From: UBA7236 sp036734545
GTDB lineage: Bacteria; Bacteroidota; Bacteroidia; Chitinophagales; BACL12
NCBI GenBank assembly: GCA_036734545.1
Contig: DAIMYJ010000066.1
Coordinates: 1-17,702 of the forward strand
Direction: 5' to 3'
DNA length: 17,702 bases
The stretch's first letter is position 1, and each line of letters starts with the position of its first letter. Below the pieces are notes generated by a model, which was not told where the DNA came from, did no database searches, and saw nothing but the letters and a program-made list of their open reading frames with translations. A program made the position numbers and the translations under genes. Shown here piece after piece: positions 1 through 6,408 of the stretch.

Positions 1-417
1 CAGGAGCAGCACTGCCATTACCTGTTCATACTTTTTCAGGCGATGACCCAACTCGTGGGCTACGTTGATGCCTATCACCCCGCAATTGATGCCCATTGCG
101 GTAAGCATTCCGGCCTTTTCCCACCACAACAGTCCAGGCTGCGCCGTCTGATGCAGGTACCACCACAGGGTAAGGTATTGCAGTGGCACATGTAAATAGA
201 GCAGCCAGTCATACAGGGGATCTTTTTTAACCACTTCCTCCTCCAGCGCCGAGAAGTTGCGGGCATCCGGAGAGATCAACCACTCCAGCAAGGGAATACA
301 TATAAAGGCATAGATCAGGGAGGTGAACACCCAAGGCCCCTGCACTGTCAATGAGACCCAGGCAGAAAGCGGCACCGTATAGCCGATCAGATATTTCCCC
401 ACCCTCGCCAGTCGCAT
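1..417 (-). CDS. alkB: Alkane 1-monooxygenase / AlkB-type membrane di-iron hydroxylase, N-terminal 139 residues (partial)
   Basis: An open reading frame runs without a stop from ATG at 417 to the left edge (139 codons). The visible part has several hydrophobic membrane segments (about residues 8-25, 28-47 and 75-90, with more at 104-120). It then has NVAHELGHR at residues 118-126, which is the first histidine box (HELGH[KR]) of the AlkB/fatty-acid-desaturase superfamily. In AlkB these histidines bind the di-iron centre that hydroxylates the terminal carbon of alkanes or fatty acyl chains at the inner membrane. The second and third histidine boxes lie beyond the edge, so substrate class and intactness cannot be judged. 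Full-length AlkB proteins are roughly 350-400 residues, so about a third is present. It is transcribed divergently from the thioredoxin-like gene. The alternative is another member of the same superfamily, but the spacing and the sequence NxAHELGH favour AlkB. Confidence 0.82.
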   Translation of the reverse strand, partial: MRLARVGKYLIGYTVPLSAWVSLTVQGPWVFTSLIYAFICIPLLEWLISPDARNFSALEEEVVKKDPLYDWLLYLHVPLQYLTLWWYLHQTAQPGLLWWEKAGMLTAMGINCGVIGINVAHELGHRLKKYEQVMAVLLL

Positions 418-421
418 TCAA

Positions 422-429
422 CAAAATTA
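422..429 (-). promoter_or_regulatory. Putative -7 promoter element (TAATTTTG) of the alkB-like gene
   Basis: Read on the minus strand the sequence is TAATTTTG, an exact match to the Bacteroidota -7 consensus TAnnTTTG. It lies exactly 4 nt before the ATG at 417, so transcription would start at or next to the start codon. I see no clear -33 TTG element at the usual distance. Confidence 0.5.
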
Positions 430-523
430 CAAAACCACGTCATTTTCCGGTATGTGACCTTCGTCACGATTTTGCTCACGAACTAAACGGAATTTTGTGG
501 TGTTTACCTTAACATCGATTACT

Positions 524-1138
524 ATGATCAGCGAAACGACCTTCAGCAGCAACATCCCCTACTCCATCAAGCAGGCCTATACCTATCCGGAATTTGTGCA
601 GCTCACCGCCGACCAGGTTGCCGCCAACACTACCACCGGGCCCGTTAAAAGCGAGTCGCGCATCCAAGCCACCAAGCTCAACCTGCAGCGGCTGAACAGG
701 ATAGCCAAAACGATGCAGATGCTGCCGGAATGGGAAAATCTGGATACAGAAGCCGTTAAGCATCTGGAGTTCCTCGTGATCACGGAGACGTGGTGTGGAG
801 ATGGCGCTCAGATCGTGCCGGTATTCCATCGCATCGCTGAGTATTTCGGCATACCCATGCATATCATCCTCCGCGATGAATATCCGGACATCATGGATAA
901 TTACCTGTTCAGAGGCACGCGCAGCATTCCCATCCTCGTTGCCTATGATGCCCGCACCGGAAAGGAACTGGGGCACTGGGGACCTAAACCGGAAACAGCA
1001 CAGCGACTGCTCGATGACGCCAAACAAAGCGGCGTATCGCACGACGACTATGTGATCACCCTGCAGAACTGGTATAATCAAAATAAAACCGTTAGTTTGC
1101 AAAAGGAATTGCTGACATTCATTCAGCAGTGCCTGTAA
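524..1138 (+). CDS. Thioredoxin-fold family protein (Thioredoxin_9-like)
   Basis: This is a 204-residue cytoplasmic protein with a thioredoxin fold. The N-terminal half is helical, with a family-typical YTYPEF stretch. A central beta strand leads into TWCGDGAQ, with its Cys at residue 91. The segment LRDEYPDIMDNYL, the cis-proline motif RSIPIL and the late GHWGPKP motif match the Bacteroidota 'thioredoxin family protein' group related to Thioredoxin_9. Only one cysteine stands in the active-site position (WCGD instead of WCxxC), so classical dithiol exchange is unlikely. A monothiol, peroxiredoxin-like or binding role is possible but unproven. The reading frame is also open from GTG at 497. 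I chose ATG 524 because homologues begin close to this point and the extra residues look like non-coding sequence. It is the first gene of a tight plus-strand run, with the rhomboid gene starting 6 nt after its stop. Confidence 0.8.
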   Translation: MISETTFSSNIPYSIKQAYTYPEFVQLTADQVAANTTTGPVKSESRIQATKLNLQRLNRIAKTMQMLPEWENLDTEAVKHLEFLVITETWCGDGAQIVPVFHRIAEYFGIPMHIILRDEYPDIMDNYLFRGTRSIPILVAYDARTGKELGHWGPKPETAQRLLDDAKQSGVSHDDYVITLQNWYNQNKTVSLQKELLTFIQQCL

Positions 1139-1144
1139 GCAGAA

Positions 1145-1894
1145 ATGGCCTTTTTTTCGTTCGAACATATCACCAGCAGCAATAACCGTCCTGCCATGAG
1201 CAGGGAGGAAGAAAATCAATTGCTGTATCTGAGCATCTTTATGCCCATGGTGTTCATCGCGCTCATGTGGATCGTGCATGTGTTCAGCTGGGTGGCTGAG
1301 GTTGACCTGGCCGTGTGGGGGATATTGCCTAAACACACTTCCGGTTTGCCGGGGATATTGTTCTCCCCTTTTATTCATGGCGACTGGCAGCATTTATTAT
1401 CCAACACCATTCCCTTTCTGGTGCTGTCATTCCTGATGATATTCAATTATCGGAAGGTAGCCTTCAAAGCTTTTCTGTTCATCTGGCTGTTTGGTGGTTT
1501 ACTGTTGTGGCTTACCGGTAGAGAAAATTATCATGTAGGTGCGAGCGGTATTATTTACGGCATGGCTTTCTTTATTTTTTTCAGTGGTGTTTTTCGGAAG
1601 AACATGCAGGCCATCGCCTTGTCGCTGTTTGTCGTATTCTTATATGGCAGTATCGTCTGGGGTTTATTCCCGCTTGATATCCGCATCAGCTGGGAAGGAC
1701 ATACCATGGGCGCCGTATGCGGAGCGCTCAGCGCCTTTTATTTCCGCAAGGTAGACTTACCTCCGCCGATCGTGCTGGAAGATGAAGAGGAAGAGGAAGA
1801 GCATTCTGAGGTGATGCCTGATGGCGATACTATCGATACGGATAAAACGGAGATCCGTTACACCTTCATCGAACCGGACAAACCGCGCACATGA
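1145..1894 (+). CDS. Rhomboid family intramembrane serine protease
   Basis: This 249-residue polytopic inner-membrane protein has the rhomboid signature in the right order. HLLSN (His83, Asn87) lies in the second membrane helix. GASG, with catalytic Ser134, lies in helix four, and GHTMG, with catalytic His186, lies in helix six. Rhomboids cut transmembrane segments of substrate proteins inside the bilayer. The N-terminal ~25 residues are hydrophilic and contain a short charged stretch (SREEEN). The last ~45 residues form a soluble tail that is strongly acidic (about 1783-1805), an unusual add-on to the minimal six-helix core. The gene follows the thioredoxin-like gene by 6 nt and overlaps the mnmD start by 4 nt (ATGA), so it is almost certainly co-transcribed and translationally coupled. 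Substrates cannot be inferred. Confidence 0.9.
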   Translation: MAFFSFEHITSSNNRPAMSREEENQLLYLSIFMPMVFIALMWIVHVFSWVAEVDLAVWGILPKHTSGLPGILFSPFIHGDWQHLLSNTIPFLVLSFLMIFNYRKVAFKAFLFIWLFGGLLLWLTGRENYHVGASGIIYGMAFFIFFSGVFRKNMQAIALSLFVVFLYGSIVWGLFPLDIRISWEGHTMGAVCGALSAFYFRKVDLPPPIVLEDEEEEEEHSEVMPDGDTIDTDKTEIRYTFIEPDKPRT

Positions 1895-2559
1895 GAACGG
1901 AATTGGTGATCACAGCCGACGGCTCTCCTACCCTATACATCCCGGAGTGGAAAGAGCATTACCATTCTGTTCACGGTGCCGTTCAGGAGTCCATGCATGT
2001 GTTTATCCGCGCCGGATTGCAGGAACGCTTACGCACGCGAAATACAATTCGTTTGCTGGAGGTAGGACTCGGAACCGGATTCAATGCCCTGCTTACCGCC
2101 TCGCATCTGCAGGCCTTTCCGGCCGTGGTGGATTATCATGCGCTGGAACCCTTTCCGCCTGACCCTGCATTGCTCGCCGGGTTCAACAGTGAACACCTGG
2201 CTCCTTTGGGTGCGGGTACAGATATGTTCCATACACTGCATGCCGGTGCGTGGGAATTTCCTTTGAAACTGAATGCACACATGACCCTTACGAAAGTGCG
2301 CAGCAGGATCAACAACTATACACCTTCTGCCCCTTTTGACCTTGTCTATTACGATGCCTTTGCTCCGCGTGTGCAGCCCGAATTATGGACGCCAGAAATA
2401 TTTCAGCGCGTATACGAAATGATGGCCCCGCAGGGAATTCTCGTCACCTATTGCGCTAAGGGGGATGTGCGCAGGGCCATGCTCAAGACCGGGTTTGCCG
2501 TGGAACGACTGCAGGGCCCGCCCGGGAAACGCGAAATGCTGCGTGCCACTAAATTGTAA
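1891..2559 (+). CDS. mnmD: tRNA (mnm5s2U34)-methyltransferase, stand-alone MnmD / DUF752
   Basis: This 222-residue SAM-dependent methyltransferase matches the N-terminal half of enterobacterial MnmC and stand-alone MnmD proteins. The characteristic opening DGSPTLY...EHYHSVHGAVQES is near the N-terminus. The SAM-binding loop EVGLGTGFN is at residues 57-65, DLVYYDAFAP at 150-159, and the C-terminal GPPGKREM motif is present. The family methylates 5-aminomethyl-2-thiouridine at the tRNA wobble position to give mnm5s2U. The start overlaps the end of the rhomboid gene (ATGA). The next gene, 14 nt downstream, encodes a MnmC-like FAD oxidoreductase, and this pairing strongly supports the assignment. 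Confidence 0.9.
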   Translation: MRTELVITADGSPTLYIPEWKEHYHSVHGAVQESMHVFIRAGLQERLRTRNTIRLLEVGLGTGFNALLTASHLQAFPAVVDYHALEPFPPDPALLAGFNSEHLAPLGAGTDMFHTLHAGAWEFPLKLNAHMTLTKVRSRINNYTPSAPFDLVYYDAFAPRVQPELWTPEIFQRVYEMMAPQGILVTYCAKGDVRRAMLKTGFAVERLQGPPGKREMLRATKL

Positions 2560-2561
2560 CC

Positions 2562-2569
2562 TACCTTTG
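2562..2569 (+). promoter_or_regulatory. TACCTTTG, possible internal -7 promoter element before the FAD oxidoreductase
   Basis: An exact TAnnTTTG match lies inside the 14-nt gap between mnmD and the next gene, 4 nt before its GTG start. The spacing is the same as in front of the alkB-like and THUMP-methyltransferase genes. It could provide a separate leaderless transcript within the operon. No -33 TTG is evident upstream. Confidence 0.35.
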
Positions 2570-2573
2570 TGGC

Positions 2574-3608
2574 GTGAAGGATATACTCATTATTGGGGGA
2601 GGATTTGCCGGCATGTGTTGTGCGCAGGAAGCCCGTAACCGCGATTTATCCTGCACATTCGTAGATAACGGCGCACCCAATGCTTCAACGCGCGTGGCCG
2701 CCGGCATCATGAATCCTATCTCCGGCAGAAAATACAAACTGCAATGGGCGTTTGAAGAACTGTGGACAGCTGCACGTCATCTGTACGGCACTATGGAATC
2801 ACGGTTCAATACTTCGATCATGTTGCCGATGCCCATCCATAAGATACATCGCTCGGAAGAAGCGCTTGAAGCCTGGATGATGAATCGGGCAGAGCCTCTG
2901 GCACAAGGGCTGGTATCAGAACATCCGCCCACTGCCGTGTGGCAAAAACACATCGACCAGCGTTTCGGCGCATTGCTGGTGCAGGATAGTATGCGCGTTG
3001 ATACAGAAACTATGTACCGGTGTTTCTACAGCACAGATGATTGCCTGCAGGAGCAATTCGACCACCGTGACCTGGAGATGCATGATGATCATGTTGTTTG
3101 GAAAAACACAGCATACCGACATGTGATCTTTTGCGAAGGCGCCGGTGTGATCAATAATCCCTGGTTCAGCAAAATACCCCTGCGACCGAATAAAGGTGAA
3201 TGCCTGCTCGTGCATATCCCCTATCTGAACTGTCCGCTCATCCTCCAAAAAAATGTATTTGCGGTTCCCATCGGCAACGATCGATACTGGATCGGTGGAA
3301 CTTCTGAGAATGATTTTACAGATGCCGCGCCCACATCTAAAAAAGCGGCAGAGCTGATCACAGACCTGAGTCGGATGATCAGCTTGGCATTTACTGTGGA
3401 AGCACATCAGGCAGCCATTCGCCCCACCATGCGCGATCGGTCGCCGGTTGTGGGCACACATCATACTTCACCGCAACTGCATATCCTCAATGGCCTGGGC
3501 ACGAAAGGAAGTATGCTGGCTCCCTACTATGCACAAAAGCTTTTTGCAAATATCTATGAACGGGAAGCGATACCGCCGGGTGCAGACGTTAACCGATTTA
3601 CCTATTAA
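2574..3608 (+). CDS. FAD-dependent oxidoreductase (DAO family), MnmC C-terminal-domain-like
   Basis: This 344-residue flavoprotein has an N-terminal dinucleotide-binding motif, IIGGGFAG (Gly8-Gly13), and a DAO-type fold. Next comes ASTRVAAGIMNP, which resembles the ASGxxxGxxxP region of the MnmC oxidoreductase half. Near the C-terminus is RPTMRDRSPVVG, followed by GLGTKGSMLAPYYAQKL, which parallels RCATRDHLPMVG and ALGSRGLCSAPLCAEIL of E. coli MnmC. In MnmC this domain uses FAD to remove the carboxymethyl group of cmnm5s2U34, giving the substrate that the methyltransferase then methylates. The gene directly follows mnmD by 14 nt, so I infer that the two form a split MnmC. The start is GTG at 2574, because the Rossmann motif begins five residues later and no upstream ATG fits. 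Glycine/D-amino-acid oxidase activity is the main alternative. Confidence 0.72.
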   Translation: MKDILIIGGGFAGMCCAQEARNRDLSCTFVDNGAPNASTRVAAGIMNPISGRKYKLQWAFEELWTAARHLYGTMESRFNTSIMLPMPIHKIHRSEEALEAWMMNRAEPLAQGLVSEHPPTAVWQKHIDQRFGALLVQDSMRVDTETMYRCFYSTDDCLQEQFDHRDLEMHDDHVVWKNTAYRHVIFCEGAGVINNPWFSKIPLRPNKGECLLVHIPYLNCPLILQKNVFAVPIGNDRYWIGGTSENDFTDAAPTSKKAAELITDLSRMISLAFTVEAHQAAIRPTMRDRSPVVGTHHTSPQLHILNGLGTKGSMLAPYYAQKLFANIYEREAIPPGADVNRFTY

Positions 3609-3635
3609 ATTTGAACTGAATTGAAACATCTCTTT

Positions 3636-6056
3636 ATGCGCCATATTCTTACAGCGATCACTGTATTTTCCATATCGATCACACTGGGTCAGACACCGGA
3701 ACTGCAGTGTTACCTCCCTGATCCGAAAGGACTGATCCGTGAACATAACCTCGATTTTATTTCGCTTGACCTGCATGTCAGTTTTGTGCCGGAGGACAAA
3801 CTGGTGCGCGGACGTGCCGAGTATGCCGTACAGTCCATTCAGCCGCATGCCGATTCGGTATTTCTGGATGGCCCCGGGATACGGGTGGATGACGTAACGT
3901 TGGATGGTGCGTCTACGCGATTCAGGACAGATAGTGCCGGTATAACTGTATTCTTCGATCCGCCGCTGATCAGAAATCAAACACATGCGCTGCATATCCT
4001 CTACTCGGCAAACCCGAAACGCGGATTGTATTTCAACGGCTGGAACGTAAGCCGCACAGATGATCCCAATGACCCCACGATCATCCGCAAACAGATATGG
4101 ACTCAAGGACAGGGCATCGACAACAGACATTGGATACCTTCTTATGACGGCATCAACGATAAAGTGATCACTGCCATGCATGTCACCTTTGATGCCGACT
4201 ATCAGGTTGTTTCAAATGGCAACCTGAAAAGTGTGCAGGATAATACCGATGGCACCAAAACCTGGCATTATTCCATGGAGCATCCGCATGCTATGTATTT
4301 GGTCATGCTGGGAATAGGAAAATATGATGTACTGGAATATACCAGTCGAAATGGGATCACATCACGTCAGTATTATTATCCCGGCACGCGAGCGCATGCT
4401 GAAAATGCCTATCAGTACTCAGCAGAGCTGATGGACTGGATGGAAGGCGAGATCGGATTGAAATATCCGTGGTCGACATACGCGAATGTGCCTGTGCAGG
4501 AATTTCTATACGGCGCCATGGAAAATACCACAGCCACCATATTCAGCGATTTCTTTTATCAGTTGCCGGCCAGCAATCCCGACAAACAATATTTTGAGAT
4601 CAACGCCCACGAACTTACGCATCAGTGGTTCGGCGATTACGTAACGGCATGGGGCGGTTCAAGCCATTGGCTGCAGGAAAGTTTCGCCACGTATTATGCC
4701 AAAAAATTTGTTCAACATATCCAGGGCGATGATCAATATCATTGGAAACGACGCGATGAAATGCGTGCGGCCATCAACTCGGATAACAACGCCGATATCC
4801 CTGTAGCACATGGCGATGCCGGTTCATCACTGGTGTACCAAAAAGGCAGTTTTGTACTGGACATGATGCGATATGTGGCCGGGGATGCAGAATTCAGGAT
4901 CACCATAAAAGAGTTCCTGCAAAGCTATCCTTATCAAAACGTGAACTCACAGGACCTCGAGATGCAGTTCATGCGTTCACTGGGCATGAACATGCATACC
5001 TTTTTTGATCAATGGTTGTATCGTGATGGCTATCCTGTTTATCAAGTACGCAAATCCGTGACAGGCGATGAGCTTCGCGTGCAGGTGAAGCAGATACAGG
5101 AGCAAACAGGCACCACTCATCTCTTCAGCATGCCCATTCACATACAGGCACATTATACTGACGGTTCCTTTGAAGATAAACGCGTAATGATCTCTGCAGC
5201 AGAATCGGAGATCAACTTCCGCATCCCGCAGGGGAAAACGCTGGCCTTTGTGTTGTTCGACCCCAACACCATGGTCATGTCAATCGTCGATTTTCCGAAG
5301 GAATATACCGAGCTGCGGTATCAGGCCTTCAACGCACCGAACATGATGGATCGCTACGACGCCATAACAGCGATGCGGGATATCGCCCTTGAACAGAAAC
5401 GCGACGATCTGATCGCACTTTTCAAAAAAGAGCATTTTTTCGGTATTCGCAGTGAGATCGTATATCAGTTGAGTACGGACGAAAGCAAGCAATCGCTTGC
5501 GGTTTTGCGTGATGCGATCTATGACCCTCACCCGCTGGTAAGGCGCAGCGTACTCACTAACCTGAAATCCCTTCCGGGCAAGCTGGAGAAGGATGTGGAG
5601 ACCCTGCTGCGGGACGACAACTACACCAATGTGGAGATAGCCCTCAGAAAGCTTTCCGAATGGCAGCCAAACAAAGTGAATGACTACCTGAAGGTGACCA
5701 ACGGCATGATCGGCGGCACGAATAACATCCGTCTGGCCTGGCTCGAGATCATGTGCCGGCAAAACGGCAATGCGTCCATCGGCGGCATCCTGGATATGAG
5801 CAGCCCGCAATATGAGTTCCGCACCCGGGTGGCGGCCTTCAACGCCCTCAACAGCCTGAATTACTGCGATCAGCGCGCCGTAGAGAACCTCTTCAATGCG
5901 CTGGTGAGCACCAACCACCGACTGTCGACCCCCGCCCGCACCACTCTCATGGCCCTCAAAAAGACCCCGGAGTTCAACACGCTGATCAGGGACTACTACA
6001 AGTCTCAGCAATGGTCAGCCTGGGAGGAACAGCGCATCGGAACAGTGAAGGATTGA
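3636..6056 (+). CDS. M1 family zinc aminopeptidase, secreted
   Basis: This is an 806-residue gluzincin peptidase. An N-terminal signal peptide (hydrophobic core about residues 4-18, likely cleaved near LGQ) sends it to the periplasm or beyond. The N-terminal beta domain precedes the M1 exopeptidase motif GAMEN (293-297). The zinc motif is HELTH (His325, Glu326, His329), with the third ligand Glu348 in WLQESFATYY, 18 residues after the motif as expected. A downstream SLVYQKG supplies the usual catalytic tyrosine. The C-terminal ~250 residues look like helical HEAT-type repeats. It would trim N-terminal residues from peptides. The frame is open from TTG at 3621, but ATG 3636 gives a cleaner signal peptide. 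It is the last gene of the five-gene plus-strand run, 27 nt after the FAD oxidoreductase. Confidence 0.9.
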   Translation: MRHILTAITVFSISITLGQTPELQCYLPDPKGLIREHNLDFISLDLHVSFVPEDKLVRGRAEYAVQSIQPHADSVFLDGPGIRVDDVTLDGASTRFRTDSAGITVFFDPPLIRNQTHALHILYSANPKRGLYFNGWNVSRTDDPNDPTIIRKQIWTQGQGIDNRHWIPSYDGINDKVITAMHVTFDADYQVVSNGNLKSVQDNTDGTKTWHYSMEHPHAMYLVMLGIGKYDVLEYTSRNGITSRQYYYPGTRAHAENAYQYSAELMDWMEGEIGLKYPWSTYANVPVQEFLYGAMENTTATIFSDFFYQLPASNPDKQYFEINAHELTHQWFGDYVTAWGGSSHWLQESFATYYAKKFVQHIQGDDQYHWKRRDEMRAAINSDNNADIPVAHGDAGSSLVYQKGSFVLDMMRYVAGDAEFRITIKEFLQSYPYQNVNSQDLEMQFMRSLGMNMHTFFDQWLYRDGYPVYQVRKSVTGDELRVQVKQIQEQTGTTHLFSMPIHIQAHYTDGSFEDKRVMISAAESEINFRIPQGKTLAFVLFDPNTMVMSIVDFPKEYTELRYQAFNAPNMMDRYDAITAMRDIALEQKRDDLIALFKKEHFFGIRSEIVYQLSTDESKQSLAVLRDAIYDPHPLVRRSVLTNLKSLPGKLEKDVETLLRDDNYTNVEIALRKLSEWQPNKVNDYLKVTNGMIGGTNNIRLAWLEIMCRQNGNASIGGILDMSSPQYEFRTRVAAFNALNSLNYCDQRAVENLFNALVSTNHRLSTPARTTLMALKKTPEFNTLIRDYYKSQQWSAWEEQRIGTVKD

Positions 6057-6062
6057 GCCGTT

Positions 6063-6243
6063 ATGTACGTCCGGGTACCTTAGGGTACACAGATTTCAGA
6101 GGTTTTACACACAGTTTCAACACGTTATCAACAGATGCCGAATATTCTATACACAGGCCGCTCTGTACCTTGTACCGTCTACATCCTGTACGCTCAAATA
6201 CAGTACTGACAAGGGTTTGACGTACCGGCCGTCGGACGTACAT
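6063..6243. repeat. 11-bp perfect inverted repeat (arms 6063-6073 and 6233-6243)
   Basis: ATGTACGTCCG at 6063-6073 is the exact reverse complement of CGGACGTACAT at 6233-6243. One G-U pair can be added on each side. Further complementary pairs lie in the same stretch: ACAGTACT (6200-6207) with AGTACTGT (6289-6296), CCTTGT (6168-6173) with ACAAGG (6209-6214), TATGTGG (6245-6251) with CCACATA (6266-6272), and GGTACAC (6084-6090) with GTGTACC (6261-6267). Not all of these can form at once. Confidence 0.6.
6103..6155 (+). other. Three DnaA-box-like motifs at exact 22-bp intervals
   Basis: TTTTACACA (6103-6111) fits the DnaA-box consensus TTWTNCACA. TTATCAACA (6125-6133) and CTATACACA (6147-6155) each differ from it at one position. 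The starts are 22 bp apart, about two helical turns, so they would lie on one face of the DNA. A fourth near-match in the other orientation, TGTGGATAT, lies at 6247-6255. Single-mismatch matches are common, so function is not shown. Confidence 0.35.
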
Positions 6244-6356
6244 GTATGTGGATATTGTAGGTGTACCACATAAAATGCTCTGTACCAAAGTACTGTGTGC
6301 ATTAGATTATTTCCGCCCGTACGTACTACAAACGAATTTTGAATGAGGCTGCAGAC

Positions 6357-6385
6357 GGGTATTGTCCCAGGTTCAGGCAATATCC
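6357..6385 (+). promoter_or_regulatory. Hairpin in the leader of the coiled-coil gene
   Basis: GGGTATTGTCC (6357-6367) pairs with GGCAATATCC (6376-6385), with one G-U pair and one bulged U, around an 8-nt loop. It ends 23 nt before the ATG at 6409. It is not followed by a T run, so it is not a terminator. It could influence translation or stability of the mRNA. Confidence 0.4.
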
Positions 6386-6408
6386 GGTAAACCGCGGTCC
6401 ATTCCAGT

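Larger units (their letters stand above)
6057..6408. other. 352-nt non-coding region dense in GTAC tetramers and inverted repeats
   Basis: No convincing gene lies here. Short open frames on both strands have no recognisable motif and overlap one another. The stretch contains 14 GTAC tetramers between 6065 and 6326, at 6065, 6075, 6085, 6165, 6172, 6188, 6203, 6222, 6238, 6263, 6282, 6290, 6319 and 6323. Random sequence would hold about one. The 10-mer GCTCTGTACC occurs at 6160-6169 and again at 6277-6286. GACGTAC occurs at 6219-6225 and 6235-6241, and the palindrome CAGTACTG is at 6201-6208. The region could be a structured RNA, an operator array or a replication/segregation element, and the sequence alone does not decide. 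It would contain the promoter and leader of the coiled-coil gene, although no clean TAnnTTTG is seen close to that gene. Confidence 0.6.

Noticed and set aside
75..424. Two short minus-strand open frames (75-266 and 227-424)
   Set aside because: Both are out of frame with the continuous AlkB-like frame, which carries the HELGHR box and membrane segments.
497..523. GTG at 497 as the start of the thioredoxin-like gene
   Set aside because: It overlaps a promoter-like GAATTTTG and the added residues do not match the family. ATG 524 is preferred, but GTG is not fully excluded.
509..1393. Long antisense open frame (294 codons) opposite the thioredoxin-like and rhomboid genes
   Set aside because: It spans two well-supported genes on the other strand, has no recognisable domain and reads as a shadow frame.
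6065..6326. GTAC cluster as a CRISPR array
   Set aside because: The repeated unit is only 4-10 bp and spacings vary from 4 to 80 bp. There are no constant repeats or spacers and no cas genes.
6057..6408. The region as the chromosomal origin
   Set aside because: The DnaA-like boxes are mostly one-mismatch. There is no AT-rich unwinding stretch or replication gene, so this is kept only as a low-confidence finding.
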